This document shows, piece by piece, positions 1 through 11,671 of a DNA stretch of 64,000 nucleotides. The stretch's first letter is position 1; every line of letters starts with the position of its first letter. Made by a program: the position numbers and the translations under genes. Source of the DNA: CAZEVY01 sp964515555 (GTDB lineage Bacteria > Acidobacteriota > Terriglobia > Bryobacterales > Bryobacteraceae); NCBI GenBank assembly GCA_964515555.1, contig CAZEVY010000007.1, positions 1 to 64,000 of the forward strand. Direction: 5' to 3'. The notes below the pieces were generated by a model that saw only the letters and a program-made list of their open reading frames with translations, made no database searches and was not told the DNA's origin.

Positions 1-1776
1 GGCAACCAGCGCGTGCGCGTGGTGCAGGCGGGCGCCGGACCCTCCATCATCCTCTCGCAGAAGGGGCTCACCTTCCGATCCGTCGCCGCCGCGGCCGCGC
101 CGCCGACGCAAACCTTCACCGTCGTCAACGGCGGACAGGGACCGCTGAACTTCGGAGTCTTCACCAGCACGACGACTGGGGGCAACTGGCTCTCGGCTGC
201 GCCGGCCACGGGTTCCGCGGCCTCGGGCGGCGCGGGCATCCCCGTCACCGTCTCAGTCAACGCCGCCGGACTCACGGCGGGCGACTACTACGGCCAGGTC
301 GAGGTGCGGGCGGCGACCGCGGCCAACTCGCCGCAGTTCATCACCGTCGTGTTGAATGTACTGGGCGCGGGTGGGAACGCAGGTGTCGGCGCCTCGCCGA
401 GCGGACTGCTGTTCACCGCGGCGCCGGGTGGCGCCAATCCCGCCGACCAATCCCTCACGCTCTTCAACTTCTCGCCGCGCAACGTCGCTTACGGGGCATC
501 GGCCTCCTTCGGCGACGGCCGCGCGTGGTTCGCCTTGCAGCCGGCCAACGGCAACGTCCTCGCCGGACAGACGACGGCCGTGCGCGTCGTGCCCAATATC
601 GCCGGATTCGCGGCGGGAATCTACACCGCCGACATCACGATCGCATTCTCCGACAACTCGATCGGCCGCGTGCAGTTGCTGCTCGTGGTCGCGCCCGCGG
701 TGGGTGCGACCGCAGCGAAGGGCCGTGCCGCCGACGGCTGCACGCCGTCGCGCCTGGCGCTGCTGGCGACCTCGATCGGCAACGGCTTCGCCGCCACCAC
801 GGGCCTGCCGACACCGCTCGATGTGCGCGTGGTCGACAACTGCGGCGATCCGGTGACGCGCGGCGCGGTCACCGCATCGTTCTCCAACGGCGATGCTTCG
901 ATCGCGCTCACGGGCCTGCGCGACGGGCGCTGGAGCGCCACCTGGCTGGCGCGCAACGCGCCGGGCGCACCGGTGACCATCACGTTCGACGCGCGCCTGG
1001 ACGCGCTGACCGGGTCGGCGCAGGTGGGCGGGTCCTTGCAGGCGAACGCGAATCCGCCGCCGGAGGTGGCCGCCGGAGGCGTGCTGCACGCCGCCAGCTT
1101 CCAGCTTCAGGCGCCGCTGGCGCTGGGGAATCTGGTCTCGATTTTCGGATCGGCGCTGGCGCAGGGGGACGCCCCGGCGCCGTCGCTTCCTTTGCCGACG
1201 CAGTTGGCCGGCGCGGTCGCGGTGCTGGCCGGAAGGCCGCTGCCGCTGGTGTTCGCCAGTCCCGGACAGATCAACGCCATGGTGCCCTACGACATTCCGG
1301 TGGACGCCACGCACCAGTTGATCGTGCGGCGCGGGACGACGATCTCGGTGCCGGAGCCGGTGGGCGTGCGGGCGTCGCAGGCGGGCGTGTTCACCAAGGA
1401 CCAGACGGGGGTGGGCGTCGGCATCGTGGTGGTGTATTATTCCGACGGCTCGTTCGCGGTGGTGGGGCCCGAGAGTCCGCTGAAGGCGGGCGACGTGATC
1501 GTGATCTACTGCACGGGACTCGGCGACGTGGAGCCGCGCGCCATCGCCGGCGTGGCGACGCCGTTCAACGAGCTGTCGCGGGTGACGGCGCCGGTGACGG
1601 TGCGCATCGGCGGCATCCAGGCGCGGGTCGACTTCGCGGGTCTGACGCCGGGGTTCACGGGGCTGTACCAGATCAACTCGGTGGTGCCAGCGGGCGTGCC
1701 TGTCGGCGACGAAGTGCCGCTGGTGCTGACGCAGTCGGGCCGCGAGAGCCCGCCGGTCAAGTTGGTAATTCGGTGA
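1..1776 (+). CDS. BACON/Ig-repeat surface protein with TIGR03437 (Solibacter-type) C-terminal domain, 5' truncated
   Basis: The frame is open from the first base of the window, so the N-terminus and any signal peptide are missing; the GTG at 13 is only an internal codon. The 591 visible codons show two BACON-like beta-sandwich repeats (about residues 20-120 and 125-230, each with a GL.F..A start and a D-I-type end), an Ig-like stretch, and then the Solibacter-type C-terminal domain (VSIFGSALA, VFASPGQINAMVPYDI, and a C-terminal YQINSVVPAGV motif). That domain marks extracellular proteins of Solibacter-like acidobacteria. The function is unknown; adhesion or attachment of a catalytic module lost off the left edge is possible. 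The next gene overlaps its stop by 4 bases. Confidence 0.85.
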   Translation, partial: GNQRVRVVQAGAGPSIILSQKGLTFRSVAAAAAPPTQTFTVVNGGQGPLNFGVFTSTTTGGNWLSAAPATGSAASGGAGIPVTVSVNAAGLTAGDYYGQVEVRAATAANSPQFITVVLNVLGAGGNAGVGASPSGLLFTAAPGGANPADQSLTLFNFSPRNVAYGASASFGDGRAWFALQPANGNVLAGQTTAVRVVPNIAGFAAGIYTADITIAFSDNSIGRVQLLLVVAPAVGATAAKGRAADGCTPSRLALLATSIGNGFAATTGLPTPLDVRVVDNCGDPVTRGAVTASFSNGDASIALTGLRDGRWSATWLARNAPGAPVTITFDARLDALTGSAQVGGSLQANANPPPEVAAGGVLHAASFQLQAPLALGNLVSIFGSALAQGDAPAPSLPLPTQLAGAVAVLAGRPLPLVFASPGQINAMVPYDIPVDATHQLIVRRGTTISVPEPVGVRASQAGVFTKDQTGVGVGIVVVYYSDGSFAVVGPESPLKAGDVIVIYCTGLGDVEPRAIAGVATPFNELSRVTAPVTVRIGGIQARVDFAGLTPGFTGLYQINSVVPAGVPVGDEVPLVLTQSGRESPPVKLVIR

Positions 1777-2864
1777 CGCTTGCGGTTCTCCTGATTCTCG
1801 CGGCGCAGCCGGCCGGACTGCGTCCGGAGACGGTCGCTATGGCGGAGCGCTTGAAGGCGCTGCGAACGAAACCGGGAATGGGCGACCCATCGCGCGAGGA
1901 CAGGGCGATGGTGCTGCGCTGGCTCGATTCGATGGTGCTGTCGGGCGCCACCGCGCGCGAGATGCAGGACGAGCTGGCACGCGCCGAACTGCTCGACCGG
2001 CGGCCGGCCGGCGGGACCGAGGCGCCGTATTCGAGCTTCACCGGATTCGTAAGTGCGCCCACGGTGCGGCCCTTGAAGGATGCGGCCGAATTCATCGAAG
2101 CCCGCATCGGTGTCGGCATGACGTGCGGATACGACGAGACGGTGGCGGTGTATCGTCAGAAGCCGCTCCGGCGGCTCGCAGTGGCGTATCACGAGGGCGA
2201 GCGCATTGACGTTCCCTGGGTGTACAGAACGGTGATGGCAGGCCCGGGCGACCGGCGCGGGCGCCGCCTCGTGGCGATCGCCGGCTACTCGGCGTGGTGC
2301 ACGAGCACGATGATTGGCCTAAACCTTCGCGTCCTTTCGATTCACGGAAACGAGGCGCGAACGCTCCTGAATCGAGACGTCGACGCCCGCCGCTTCGACG
2401 AGCCAGTGGTGACCGCGCAGGTCGGCGTCGGCACGGTCGAATTTCGCTACGTTGCGAATATGAGCGACGGTGATTTCTTGCACCGTCCCGGCGTGGCACG
2501 GTTTACGCTCTCCGGCGGCGTGATGACACGAGCCGCCCCTGTCGCCCTCACGCGCGCCGGCTTCATCGACGAGTGGCTGAAGATGGACGCCGCCGATGCC
2601 GCGCGCTGGAGCGCGCCCGCCGCGATGAAGCACCACGCTGGGCTGTCTGCACGCAAATCCGCATTCACCTTCGAGAGCGCGGCGCTCTGCCCGGAGAATC
2701 CGCGCACATGGCAAGTCGTCCTCAAGTACCACGGCTCTGAGGATCGGCACGCATTCGTGATGAGGGAATCGGGCGCCGCGAAAATGCACATGCTCGACGT
2801 GCTTACTCCGCCGCGCGGCGGGTGCCGAAACGAGGACATTACTGCGCTCGTGGCGAAACTGTAG
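1773..2864 (+). CDS. hypothetical secreted protein
   Basis: A 363-residue protein that I do not recognise. The GTG at 1773 overlaps the upstream stop (GTGA), which favours translational coupling and decides the start; the frame is open further upstream but reads antisense-like Arg/Ala-rich sequence there. The first 20 residues (TLAVLLILAAQPAG) look like a short Sec signal. The rest alternates charged and hydrophobic stretches, with scattered Cys residues (MTCGYDE, SAWCTS, ALCPEN, PRGGCRNE) that could form disulfides outside the cell. Base composition in the 3' half is visibly less GC-rich than its neighbours. No domain is claimed. Confidence 0.7.
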   Translation: MTLAVLLILAAQPAGLRPETVAMAERLKALRTKPGMGDPSREDRAMVLRWLDSMVLSGATAREMQDELARAELLDRRPAGGTEAPYSSFTGFVSAPTVRPLKDAAEFIEARIGVGMTCGYDETVAVYRQKPLRRLAVAYHEGERIDVPWVYRTVMAGPGDRRGRRLVAIAGYSAWCTSTMIGLNLRVLSIHGNEARTLLNRDVDARRFDEPVVTAQVGVGTVEFRYVANMSDGDFLHRPGVARFTLSGGVMTRAAPVALTRAGFIDEWLKMDAADAARWSAPAAMKHHAGLSARKSAFTFESAALCPENPRTWQVVLKYHGSEDRHAFVMRESGAAKMHMLDVLTPPRGGCRNEDITALVAKL

Positions 2865-2890
2865 AGGCCAGGCCGCCGCATCGCCTCTGA

Positions 2891-2896
2891 TACGCT
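2891..2896 (+). promoter_or_regulatory. extended -10 candidate for the ABC exporter operon
   Basis: TG-A-TACGCT (TG at 2888) ends 10 bases before the ATG at 2907. There is no Shine-Dalgarno sequence, so the transcript would begin within a few bases of the start codon. Confidence 0.4.
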
Positions 2897-2906
2897 GTCT
2901 ATTCCG

Positions 2907-3644
2907 ATGAGCCTCCTCGCCGCCGACAACCTCGCCAAGCACTTCGCCGGCGTCCGCGCCGTCGACGGCGTCAGCCTCGCGCTCGACGCCGGGGAAATCG
3001 CCGGGCTCCTCGGACCCAACGGCGCCGGCAAGACCACCATGCTCCGCATGCTCGCCGGCATCCTGCCGCCGACCTCCGGACGAGTCCTGATCCACGGCGC
3101 CGACATGGCCGCCGATCCGCTCGCCGCCAAGCAGCGCATCGGCTTCCTCTCGGGCGACACGCAGCTCTACCAGCGCCTCACGCCGCGCGAGGTGCTGGAG
3201 TACTTCGGCCGCCTCTACTCGATGCCCGCCGGGCGCCTGCGCGGGCGCATCGACCAGCTCGTCGACGAACTCGAAATGTCGGCGTTCGCCGCGCGCCCCT
3301 GCCGCACGCTCTCCTCGGGGCAGAAGCAGCGCGCCAACATCGCGCGCGCGTTCCTGCACGAGCCCGACATCCTCATCCTCGACGAGCCGACCACCGCGCT
3401 CGACGTCATCTCCGGGCAGTTCATCATCCAGGCCATCCGCCGCCAGAAGGCCGCCGGACGCGCCGTGCTTTTCTCGACGCACATCATGGGCGAAGCCGAG
3501 TACCTCTGTGACCGCATCGTGCTGCTGCACGAGGGCCGCGTACTCGACCAGGGCCCGCTCGCCGATCTGCTCGCGCGATCCGGCCGCGAGAATCTCACCG
3601 ACGCCTTTCTGCACTACGTCGGCGCCTCGGCGGAGGCCGCATGA
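2907..3644 (+). CDS. ABC transporter ATP-binding protein (NatA-like)
   Basis: A 245-residue ATPase of an ABC-2 type exporter. Visible motifs are Walker A GPNGAGKTT (about residue 37), the signature LSSGQKQRANIARA (about 133), Walker B ILILDEPTTALD (about 154) and the H-loop STHIMGEAE (about 193). The protein is cytoplasmic and drives the permease encoded next, whose ATG overlaps its stop (ATGA). The best known relatives are the NatAB sodium exporters, but the substrate cannot be read from the sequence. Confidence 0.93.
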   Translation: MSLLAADNLAKHFAGVRAVDGVSLALDAGEIAGLLGPNGAGKTTMLRMLAGILPPTSGRVLIHGADMAADPLAAKQRIGFLSGDTQLYQRLTPREVLEYFGRLYSMPAGRLRGRIDQLVDELEMSAFAARPCRTLSSGQKQRANIARAFLHEPDILILDEPTTALDVISGQFIIQAIRRQKAAGRAVLFSTHIMGEAEYLCDRIVLLHEGRVLDQGPLADLLARSGRENLTDAFLHYVGASAEAA

Positions 3645-5719
3645 GACTCTCGATCGTCTGGACCATCCTCCGCAAGGAGATCGTCGACTCGCTGCGCGAC
3701 CGCCGCACGCTCATCATGATGGTCGGGCTGCCGGTCCTGCTCTATCCGCTGATCATGATCGGCGCCGCCAAGGTGATGGAGTCGCAGCGCGAGGCGCAGC
3801 AGGCGCGGACCGCCAAGGTGGGCGTCTGGGGCGCGATGCCGGAGGGCTTCGCCGAGCGGCTCGCGAAGGCCGGCAAGATCGACCTGAGGCAGGGGGCGGG
3901 CCTCTCCGGCGTCGTGCGCGGTGACTTCGAGGCCGGCCGCATCGCAGCGCCGAAGCCGGGAGCGAAGCCCGCCGAGACGGCGCTCACCGCGGCCGCGCGC
4001 AAGGAGATCCTCGACCGCCGCCTCGACGTGGTGATCGTACTGTGGCCCGGATTCGCCGACGCGGCGCGCGCGGGACAGCTCGGCCAGGTCAGCCTGATGT
4101 TCGACTCCGTGCGGCAGGATTCGCGCGCGGCTCGCGAGCGCGTCGAGAGCGCCATCGAGGCCTGGCGCAAGGACCTGGTCGCCGAACGCGTCAAGCAGCG
4201 CGGCCTCGACCCCGGCTTCGCCACCGCGGTGCGGGTGGTCGCCGAGAACGTCGCGCGCGAGGAGCGGCGCAGCGGCATGGTGCTCGGCATGATCCTCGGC
4301 ATGCTGCCGATTTTCATCTCGGCGATCGCCGGATTCTACGCCGCCATCGACCTCACCGCCGGCGAAAAAGAGCGCGGCACCATGCAGACGCTGCTGTGCG
4401 CGCCGGTCAGCTCCGGCGAGATGATAACCGGCAAGTTTCTCGCCGTGTGCGCGATTTCGCTGGTCGCCAGCCTCGCCAACGTACTCAGCATGGCCGCGGC
4501 CATGGGCCGCATGACGGCCGGACAGCTTGAAATCAAGCTGACGGCCTCGGCGCTCGCGCTGTGTTTCCTGATGCTGCTGCCGGTGTGCGCCACCACCAGC
4601 GCGCTGTTCCTGGCCGTCGCCGCCTTCGCGCGCGATTTCAAGGACGGGCAGAATTACCTGACGCCCGCGCTGCTGGTGCTGCTGTTGCCGCTGTACACCG
4701 CCGCGATGCCGTTCGTCGAGCTGAATCCGTGGACGGCGTTCATTCCGTTCGTCAACATCGCGCTGCTGATCAAGGGGCTCTTCCTCGCCGAGGCCAAGGC
4801 CGACGTCGTCTTTCTGACGCTGCTCTCCTCGACGGCCTACGCGATGCTGGCGATCCAGTTCGCCGGCGCCGTGTTCCAGCGCGAGACGGTGCTGCTCGGC
4901 GGCGGATCGTTCAAGTCGATGTTCAAGATCGACCGCCGCAGGCGCGCCACGCCGACCCCCGATATGTCGCTGCTCGCCTTCGCCCTGATGCTGATCGCCG
5001 GATTCTACGGAAGTCTGGCGCTGCGACAGGCGGGTCTCACGACGATGATGCTCGTGATGCAACTGGGCTTCATCCTGACCCCGGCCCTGGCGCTGGCGGC
5101 GCTCTTCGGATTTTCGTGGCGGGAGACCTTCGCGCTGCGCACGCCGACGTTGCGCGCTGTCGCCGGAAGCCTGCTCGCTGGCGCGTCGGGGTGGGCGGTG
5201 GCGTCGGCGTCCATCCGCCTGCTGCCGCCGCCGCAATCGTTCGTCGAGGCGATCAGGAAAGTACTGATGCTCGACGACCCGTCGGTTCCAATGTGGCTGG
5301 TGTGGGCGGTAGTCGCGGTGATGCCGGCGATCTGCGAAGAGCTGTTCTTCCGGGGATTCGTGATGAACGGACTGCGCGACTGGGGCAAGTGGTGGGCGCT
5401 CGGTGTGAGTTCGGTGCTCTTTGGTCTCGCACACGCCTCGATCTACCGCTTCCTGCCGACGGCGCTGCTCGGCCTGCTGATCGGCTACACGGTGTGGAAG
5501 ACGGGATCGATCTTCTGCGGCATGATCATCCACGCCGCCAACAACGGCATCGCCACGGCCATTGCGAAGATCGAGCCCGTCTCGCGCGCGCTCGACGCCG
5601 AGCGCATGACGTTCCTGCCGTTGCAGTACTCGCTGGCCGGGGCGGTGGTGCTGGCGATCGCACTGCTGCTCATCTCCGGAGCGCGGCCGCGAACTCCGCA
5701 GGGCAGCCCTTCGGGCTAG
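3641..5719 (+). CDS. ABC-2 permease fused to a CPBP intramembrane protease domain (NatB-like)
   Basis: A 692-residue membrane protein that overlaps the ATPase gene by 4 bases. Residues 1 to about 420 are an ABC-2 permease of the NatB type: one N-terminal helix, a large extracytoplasmic loop, then a group of helices with the motif GEKERGTMQTLLCAPV. Residues about 440-690 are a CPBP/Abi glutamic protease domain with EELFFRGF near 565, FGLAH near 593 and HAANNG near 627, which are the three conserved motifs of that family. Known fusions of this type exist. The protease half may act on exported peptides or may be structural only. Confidence 0.9.
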   Translation: MRLSIVWTILRKEIVDSLRDRRTLIMMVGLPVLLYPLIMIGAAKVMESQREAQQARTAKVGVWGAMPEGFAERLAKAGKIDLRQGAGLSGVVRGDFEAGRIAAPKPGAKPAETALTAAARKEILDRRLDVVIVLWPGFADAARAGQLGQVSLMFDSVRQDSRAARERVESAIEAWRKDLVAERVKQRGLDPGFATAVRVVAENVAREERRSGMVLGMILGMLPIFISAIAGFYAAIDLTAGEKERGTMQTLLCAPVSSGEMITGKFLAVCAISLVASLANVLSMAAAMGRMTAGQLEIKLTASALALCFLMLLPVCATTSALFLAVAAFARDFKDGQNYLTPALLVLLLPLYTAAMPFVELNPWTAFIPFVNIALLIKGLFLAEAKADVVFLTLLSSTAYAMLAIQFAGAVFQRETVLLGGGSFKSMFKIDRRRRATPTPDMSLLAFALMLIAGFYGSLALRQAGLTTMMLVMQLGFILTPALALAALFGFSWRETFALRTPTLRAVAGSLLAGASGWAVASASIRLLPPPQSFVEAIRKVLMLDDPSVPMWLVWAVVAVMPAICEELFFRGFVMNGLRDWGKWWALGVSSVLFGLAHASIYRFLPTALLGLLIGYTVWKTGSIFCGMIIHAANNGIATAIAKIEPVSRALDAERMTFLPLQYSLAGAVVLAIALLLISGARPRTPQGSPSG

Positions 5720-5740
5720 TCACGCGGTCCCCGGCGCGGG

Positions 5741-6703
5741 TCACTCGGGAATCTCCTCGATGATGGCGTCGATGGTGAGGGGCGCGTTGCCCTCCAGCCG
5801 GTTGTTGACGAAAATGTAGGCCGGTTTGCGCGTCCTGCGGGCGTGCGCGATCAGGCCGCGAATCGCTTCGCGCGCCGCCGGATTCGGGTCGCGGATCTCG
5901 CGGTAGGGCTGGAAATACTGGACCGCCTGCTCGTAACTGCGGCCCTGGCGCAACAGCGCGCGGACGACGGTGAAATCGGCGGTGTGAGCCGCGTCGATGG
6001 CCGCCTGCGCGGCGAGTTCGGGCATGCGCGCCCAGGCGCTGAAGACGTGCGCCACGCCGCGCGCGCGCAGTGCGTCGAAGTACTCCGGCGCTAGGAATCC
6101 GGGGTTGCGGATTTCGGCTGCGTAACGGAATCCTCCGGGGAGCGCTGCGAAGAACCCGTCGAGCGCCGCGGCGAATTCGGCCGGGTCCGCGAAGACGCCG
6201 CGAGGCAACGTCCCGAACTCGAAGATGAGCGCGGCGACCCGGTCGCGGTACGGCTCCAGAGGCGCGAGGAACATCTCCACGAACATCCGGGCGTCGAGAA
6301 AGGCGGGGTTCTCCTGGCCGGCGCGCGCGCCGTAGCGCGCATGCGGCGGGAACGCCTTCACGGTGATCTCCTCGGGGACTTTCAGTGCGAAGCGCAGAGT
6401 CGGGGGCGCCGACGAGAACAGTTTCGCCCAGAACTGCGCGGTCGGGAACTGGTAGAAAGAGAAGTCGCCGCAGACGATCGGAAACGTCTCGGCGTATTCG
6501 GCCAGGCAGGTTTCGGCGAAGGCGCGCTCGGAGAAGCGACCGCGGACGCGATAGCGGGAGTCGCTGTAAATCTGGCCGATCCAGCCCTCATATTTCCACG
6601 AGCTCGTGCCGATAAACACGTCCGCGGCGGCGAGTTTTCGCAGCGCCGGGGCGAGTCTCTCGCGCAGGGGCATGGGCTCGTCGAACAGCGACAGGTTCGA
6701 CAC
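5741..6703 (-). CDS. DUF72 family protein
   Basis: 320 residues, TIM-barrel-like DUF72 family (YecE). The family hallmarks are present: FIGTSSWKYEGWIGQIY near the N-terminus, FSFYQFPT, the FALKVPEEIT strand, and the C-terminal FVNNRLEGNAPLTIDAI. The biochemical role of the family is not established. A GTG at 6703 gives the usual LSLFDEP start; the ATG at 6673 is an alternative. It converges with the ABC exporter and is divergent from the aminotransferase gene. Confidence 0.88.
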   Translation of the reverse strand: MSNLSLFDEPMPLRERLAPALRKLAAADVFIGTSSWKYEGWIGQIYSDSRYRVRGRFSERAFAETCLAEYAETFPIVCGDFSFYQFPTAQFWAKLFSSAPPTLRFALKVPEEITVKAFPPHARYGARAGQENPAFLDARMFVEMFLAPLEPYRDRVAALIFEFGTLPRGVFADPAEFAAALDGFFAALPGGFRYAAEIRNPGFLAPEYFDALRARGVAHVFSAWARMPELAAQAAIDAAHTADFTVVRALLRQGRSYEQAVQYFQPYREIRDPNPAAREAIRGLIAHARRTRKPAYIFVNNRLEGNAPLTIDAIIEEIPE

Positions 6704-6727
6704 GCCGTAGTGTAACGCGCGGCATGC

Positions 6728-6733
6728 TATGCT
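6728..6733 (+). promoter_or_regulatory. extended -10 and RBS for the exported aminotransferase
   Basis: TG-C-TATGCT is followed by a GAGGAGG ribosome-binding site at 6744-6750, 4 bases before the ATG at 6755. This is one of the few genes here with a conventional leader. Confidence 0.5.
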
Positions 6734-6754
6734 TACGGCATTCGAGGAGGCCGC

Positions 6755-7867
6755 ATGCTCACACGCCGCGATTTCGCGCACAGGGCCGGTATTATGGCCG
6801 CGACGGTTTCCGCCTGGACCGAGGCCGCGCTGGCGCAGCGCGCCGCCGTCGGCGGGCAAGCGCCGAAGGACACCGTCTGGCTGAACGCCAACGAGAATCC
6901 TGACGGTCCTCCGGCGGCGGCTCTGGAAGCGGCCATCGCGATGATGCCGAAGGCGGGGCGTTACGGCTACCAGCAGTTCCGCGACATCTACGCCGAGATC
7001 GCGCGCAGCGAAGGGCTGAGCGCCGACCACGTAGTGGTGGGCGCGGGGTCGAGCGAAATACTGCACTGCGCCATCGACGCCTTCACGGGACCGGATCGCG
7101 CGCTCATCAGCATGGAGCCGACCTACGAGATGCCCGCGGGACTGGCGCGCTTCAAGGGACACAAAGTCGTGCGCGTGCCGCTGAACGATCACTACGCGGC
7201 CGACGTGAAGCTGCTGGTGGAGGAAGCGGGCAAGGCCGGCGGCGGCCTGATCTTCATCTGCAATCCGAACAATCCGACGTCGGCGGTGACGCCGAAGAAG
7301 GACATCGAGTGGCTGGTGGCGAACCTGCCGCCCAACACGATCGCGCTGATCGACGAGGCCTACATTCACCTTTCGGACGCGCCGGAGTTGGAGAGCGCCA
7401 TCAAGTACGTCAAGCAGGGCAAGAACGTCGTGGTGTCGCGCACGTTCTCGAAGATCTACGGCATGGCCGGACTGCGAGTGGGCTTCAGTTGCGCCACGCC
7501 CGAGCTGACGCGCCAGATGGAGCCGTACCGCAACAACGTGATCTCGATCGTCAGCGCGCACGCGACGCTGGCGGCCCTGGCGGACTCGAAGGTGGTGCCC
7601 GAGCGCCGGGCGAAGATCGGCAAGGTGCGCTCGGATCTGTGCGCGTGGCTCCGGCAGAAGAACGTGAAGTACATCGAGCCGCACGCCAACTTCATCATGA
7701 TCGAGACCGGCAAGGACGCCCGCTCGATGCAGCGCGAAATGCTCACGCGCGGGGTCGCCGTGGGCCGCGCCTTCCCGCCTCTCGACAAGATGATGCGCGT
7801 CTCGATCGGGACCGCGGAGGACATGGACAAGTTCCGCCGCGTGTTCTGGGAAGTCATGAGCGCTTAG
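6755..7867 (+). CDS. Tat-exported HisC-like aminotransferase (class I/II)
   Basis: 370 residues of the histidinol-phosphate aminotransferase family, PLP-dependent fold type I. A twin-arginine leader (TRRDFAHRAG then a hydrophobic stretch ending ALAQ) opens the protein. The core shows LNANENPDGP, the nucleotide-like loop GAGSSEIL, CNPNNPTS, IDEAYIH and the PLP lysine in SRTFSKIYGMAGLRVGF. The Tat leader implies a folded, PLP-loaded enzyme in the periplasm, which is not expected for histidine synthesis. There are no his genes nearby, so an amino-phosphonate or other amine substrate is possible. The family is certain but the substrate is not. Confidence 0.9.
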   Translation: MLTRRDFAHRAGIMAATVSAWTEAALAQRAAVGGQAPKDTVWLNANENPDGPPAAALEAAIAMMPKAGRYGYQQFRDIYAEIARSEGLSADHVVVGAGSSEILHCAIDAFTGPDRALISMEPTYEMPAGLARFKGHKVVRVPLNDHYAADVKLLVEEAGKAGGGLIFICNPNNPTSAVTPKKDIEWLVANLPPNTIALIDEAYIHLSDAPELESAIKYVKQGKNVVVSRTFSKIYGMAGLRVGFSCATPELTRQMEPYRNNVISIVSAHATLAALADSKVVPERRAKIGKVRSDLCAWLRQKNVKYIEPHANFIMIETGKDARSMQREMLTRGVAVGRAFPPLDKMMRVSIGTAEDMDKFRRVFWEVMSA

Positions 7868-7907
7868 CCGGCCGTCATCGACAGTCGGGAGATTCCCGCG
7901 ACGCGAG

Positions 7908-7936
7908 TTCATCGCCATGCGGCAATGCGTTATTCT
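7908..7936 (+). promoter_or_regulatory. promoter of the toxin-antitoxin pair
   Basis: TTCATC (7908-7913), a 17-base spacer and TATTCT (7931-7936). The ATG at 7943 follows after 6 bases, where the +1 should lie, so the message is probably leaderless. Confidence 0.55.
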
Positions 7937-7942
7937 CAAGGT

Positions 7943-8128
7943 ATGGGTGACCCGCGGATTGACCCGTTTCGTTCGACTGAGACGCCCGTCGAAGTCGACG
8001 CCCCAACCGCCGCGGCGATTCAGGCTGGTATCGATGCGGCGGCCGAAGGCCGAACAGTGCCCGGCGAGGAAGTTCGTGAGCTCGTCCGCCAGTGGATTTC
8101 CAAGTCGTCTACACCGAGCCGGCGTTAG
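7943..8128 (+). CDS. antitoxin-like protein (ParD-type)
   Basis: A small acidic protein of 61 residues. Its VDAPTAAAIQAGIDAAAEGRT segment and following VPGEEVRELVRQWI helix resemble short antitoxins encoded before ParE toxins. I chose the ATG at 7943 because the -10 box ends 6 bases before it; an ATG at 7925 would lie upstream of the -10. It overlaps the toxin gene by 37 bases, typical of coupled toxin-antitoxin operons. It presumably binds and neutralises the toxin and represses the operon. Confidence 0.72.
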   Translation: MGDPRIDPFRSTETPVEVDAPTAAAIQAGIDAAAEGRTVPGEEVRELVRQWISKSSTPSRR

Positions 8129-8382
8129 CGGACCTCGAAGAAATCATCTCCTGGTCGCGTGAGCGGCATCCCGGGACCACCGATCACTTCGGAACTTCGT
8201 TGCTCAATCACGTTGATCTTCTCAAGGTGTTTCCTCACCTCGGCGTCCCAGTGGCAGGGTTCCCGGGGGTCAGAATACTGCATCACTCGCCCCTTCGCGT
8301 ATACTATCGGGTCTTGCCGGACCTGCGGCGCGTCGAAGTGTTGCACTTCTGGCACGCCGCCAAGCAGCCCCCGAAACTCTGA
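8092..8382 (+). CDS. RelE/ParE family toxin
   Basis: 96 residues, GTG start. The fold signature of the RelE/ParE superfamily is clear: VVYTEPALADLEEIISW (helix-strand start), the central FPHLGVPV, and the C-terminal RVYYRVLPDLRRVEVLHFWHA strand-helix with basic residues. ParE toxins poison gyrase and RelE toxins cut mRNA; the sequence alone does not decide between them. It ends 4 bases before the convergent tricorn-like gene. Confidence 0.85.
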   Translation: MDFQVVYTEPALADLEEIISWSRERHPGTTDHFGTSLLNHVDLLKVFPHLGVPVAGFPGVRILHHSPLRVYYRVLPDLRRVEVLHFWHAAKQPPKL

Positions 8383-8386
8383 GCTC

Positions 8387-11620
<3,234 letters not shown>

Positions 11621-11671
11621 CCGTTCATTCTCCCACTGAGGGAATGGGTTCGCGTCGCAGCGGCCTGAGGA

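Noticed and set aside
7886..7898. Small hairpin CGGGA-GAT-TCCCG after the aminotransferase gene
   Set aside because: Only 5 base pairs and no U-run, too weak to call a terminator.
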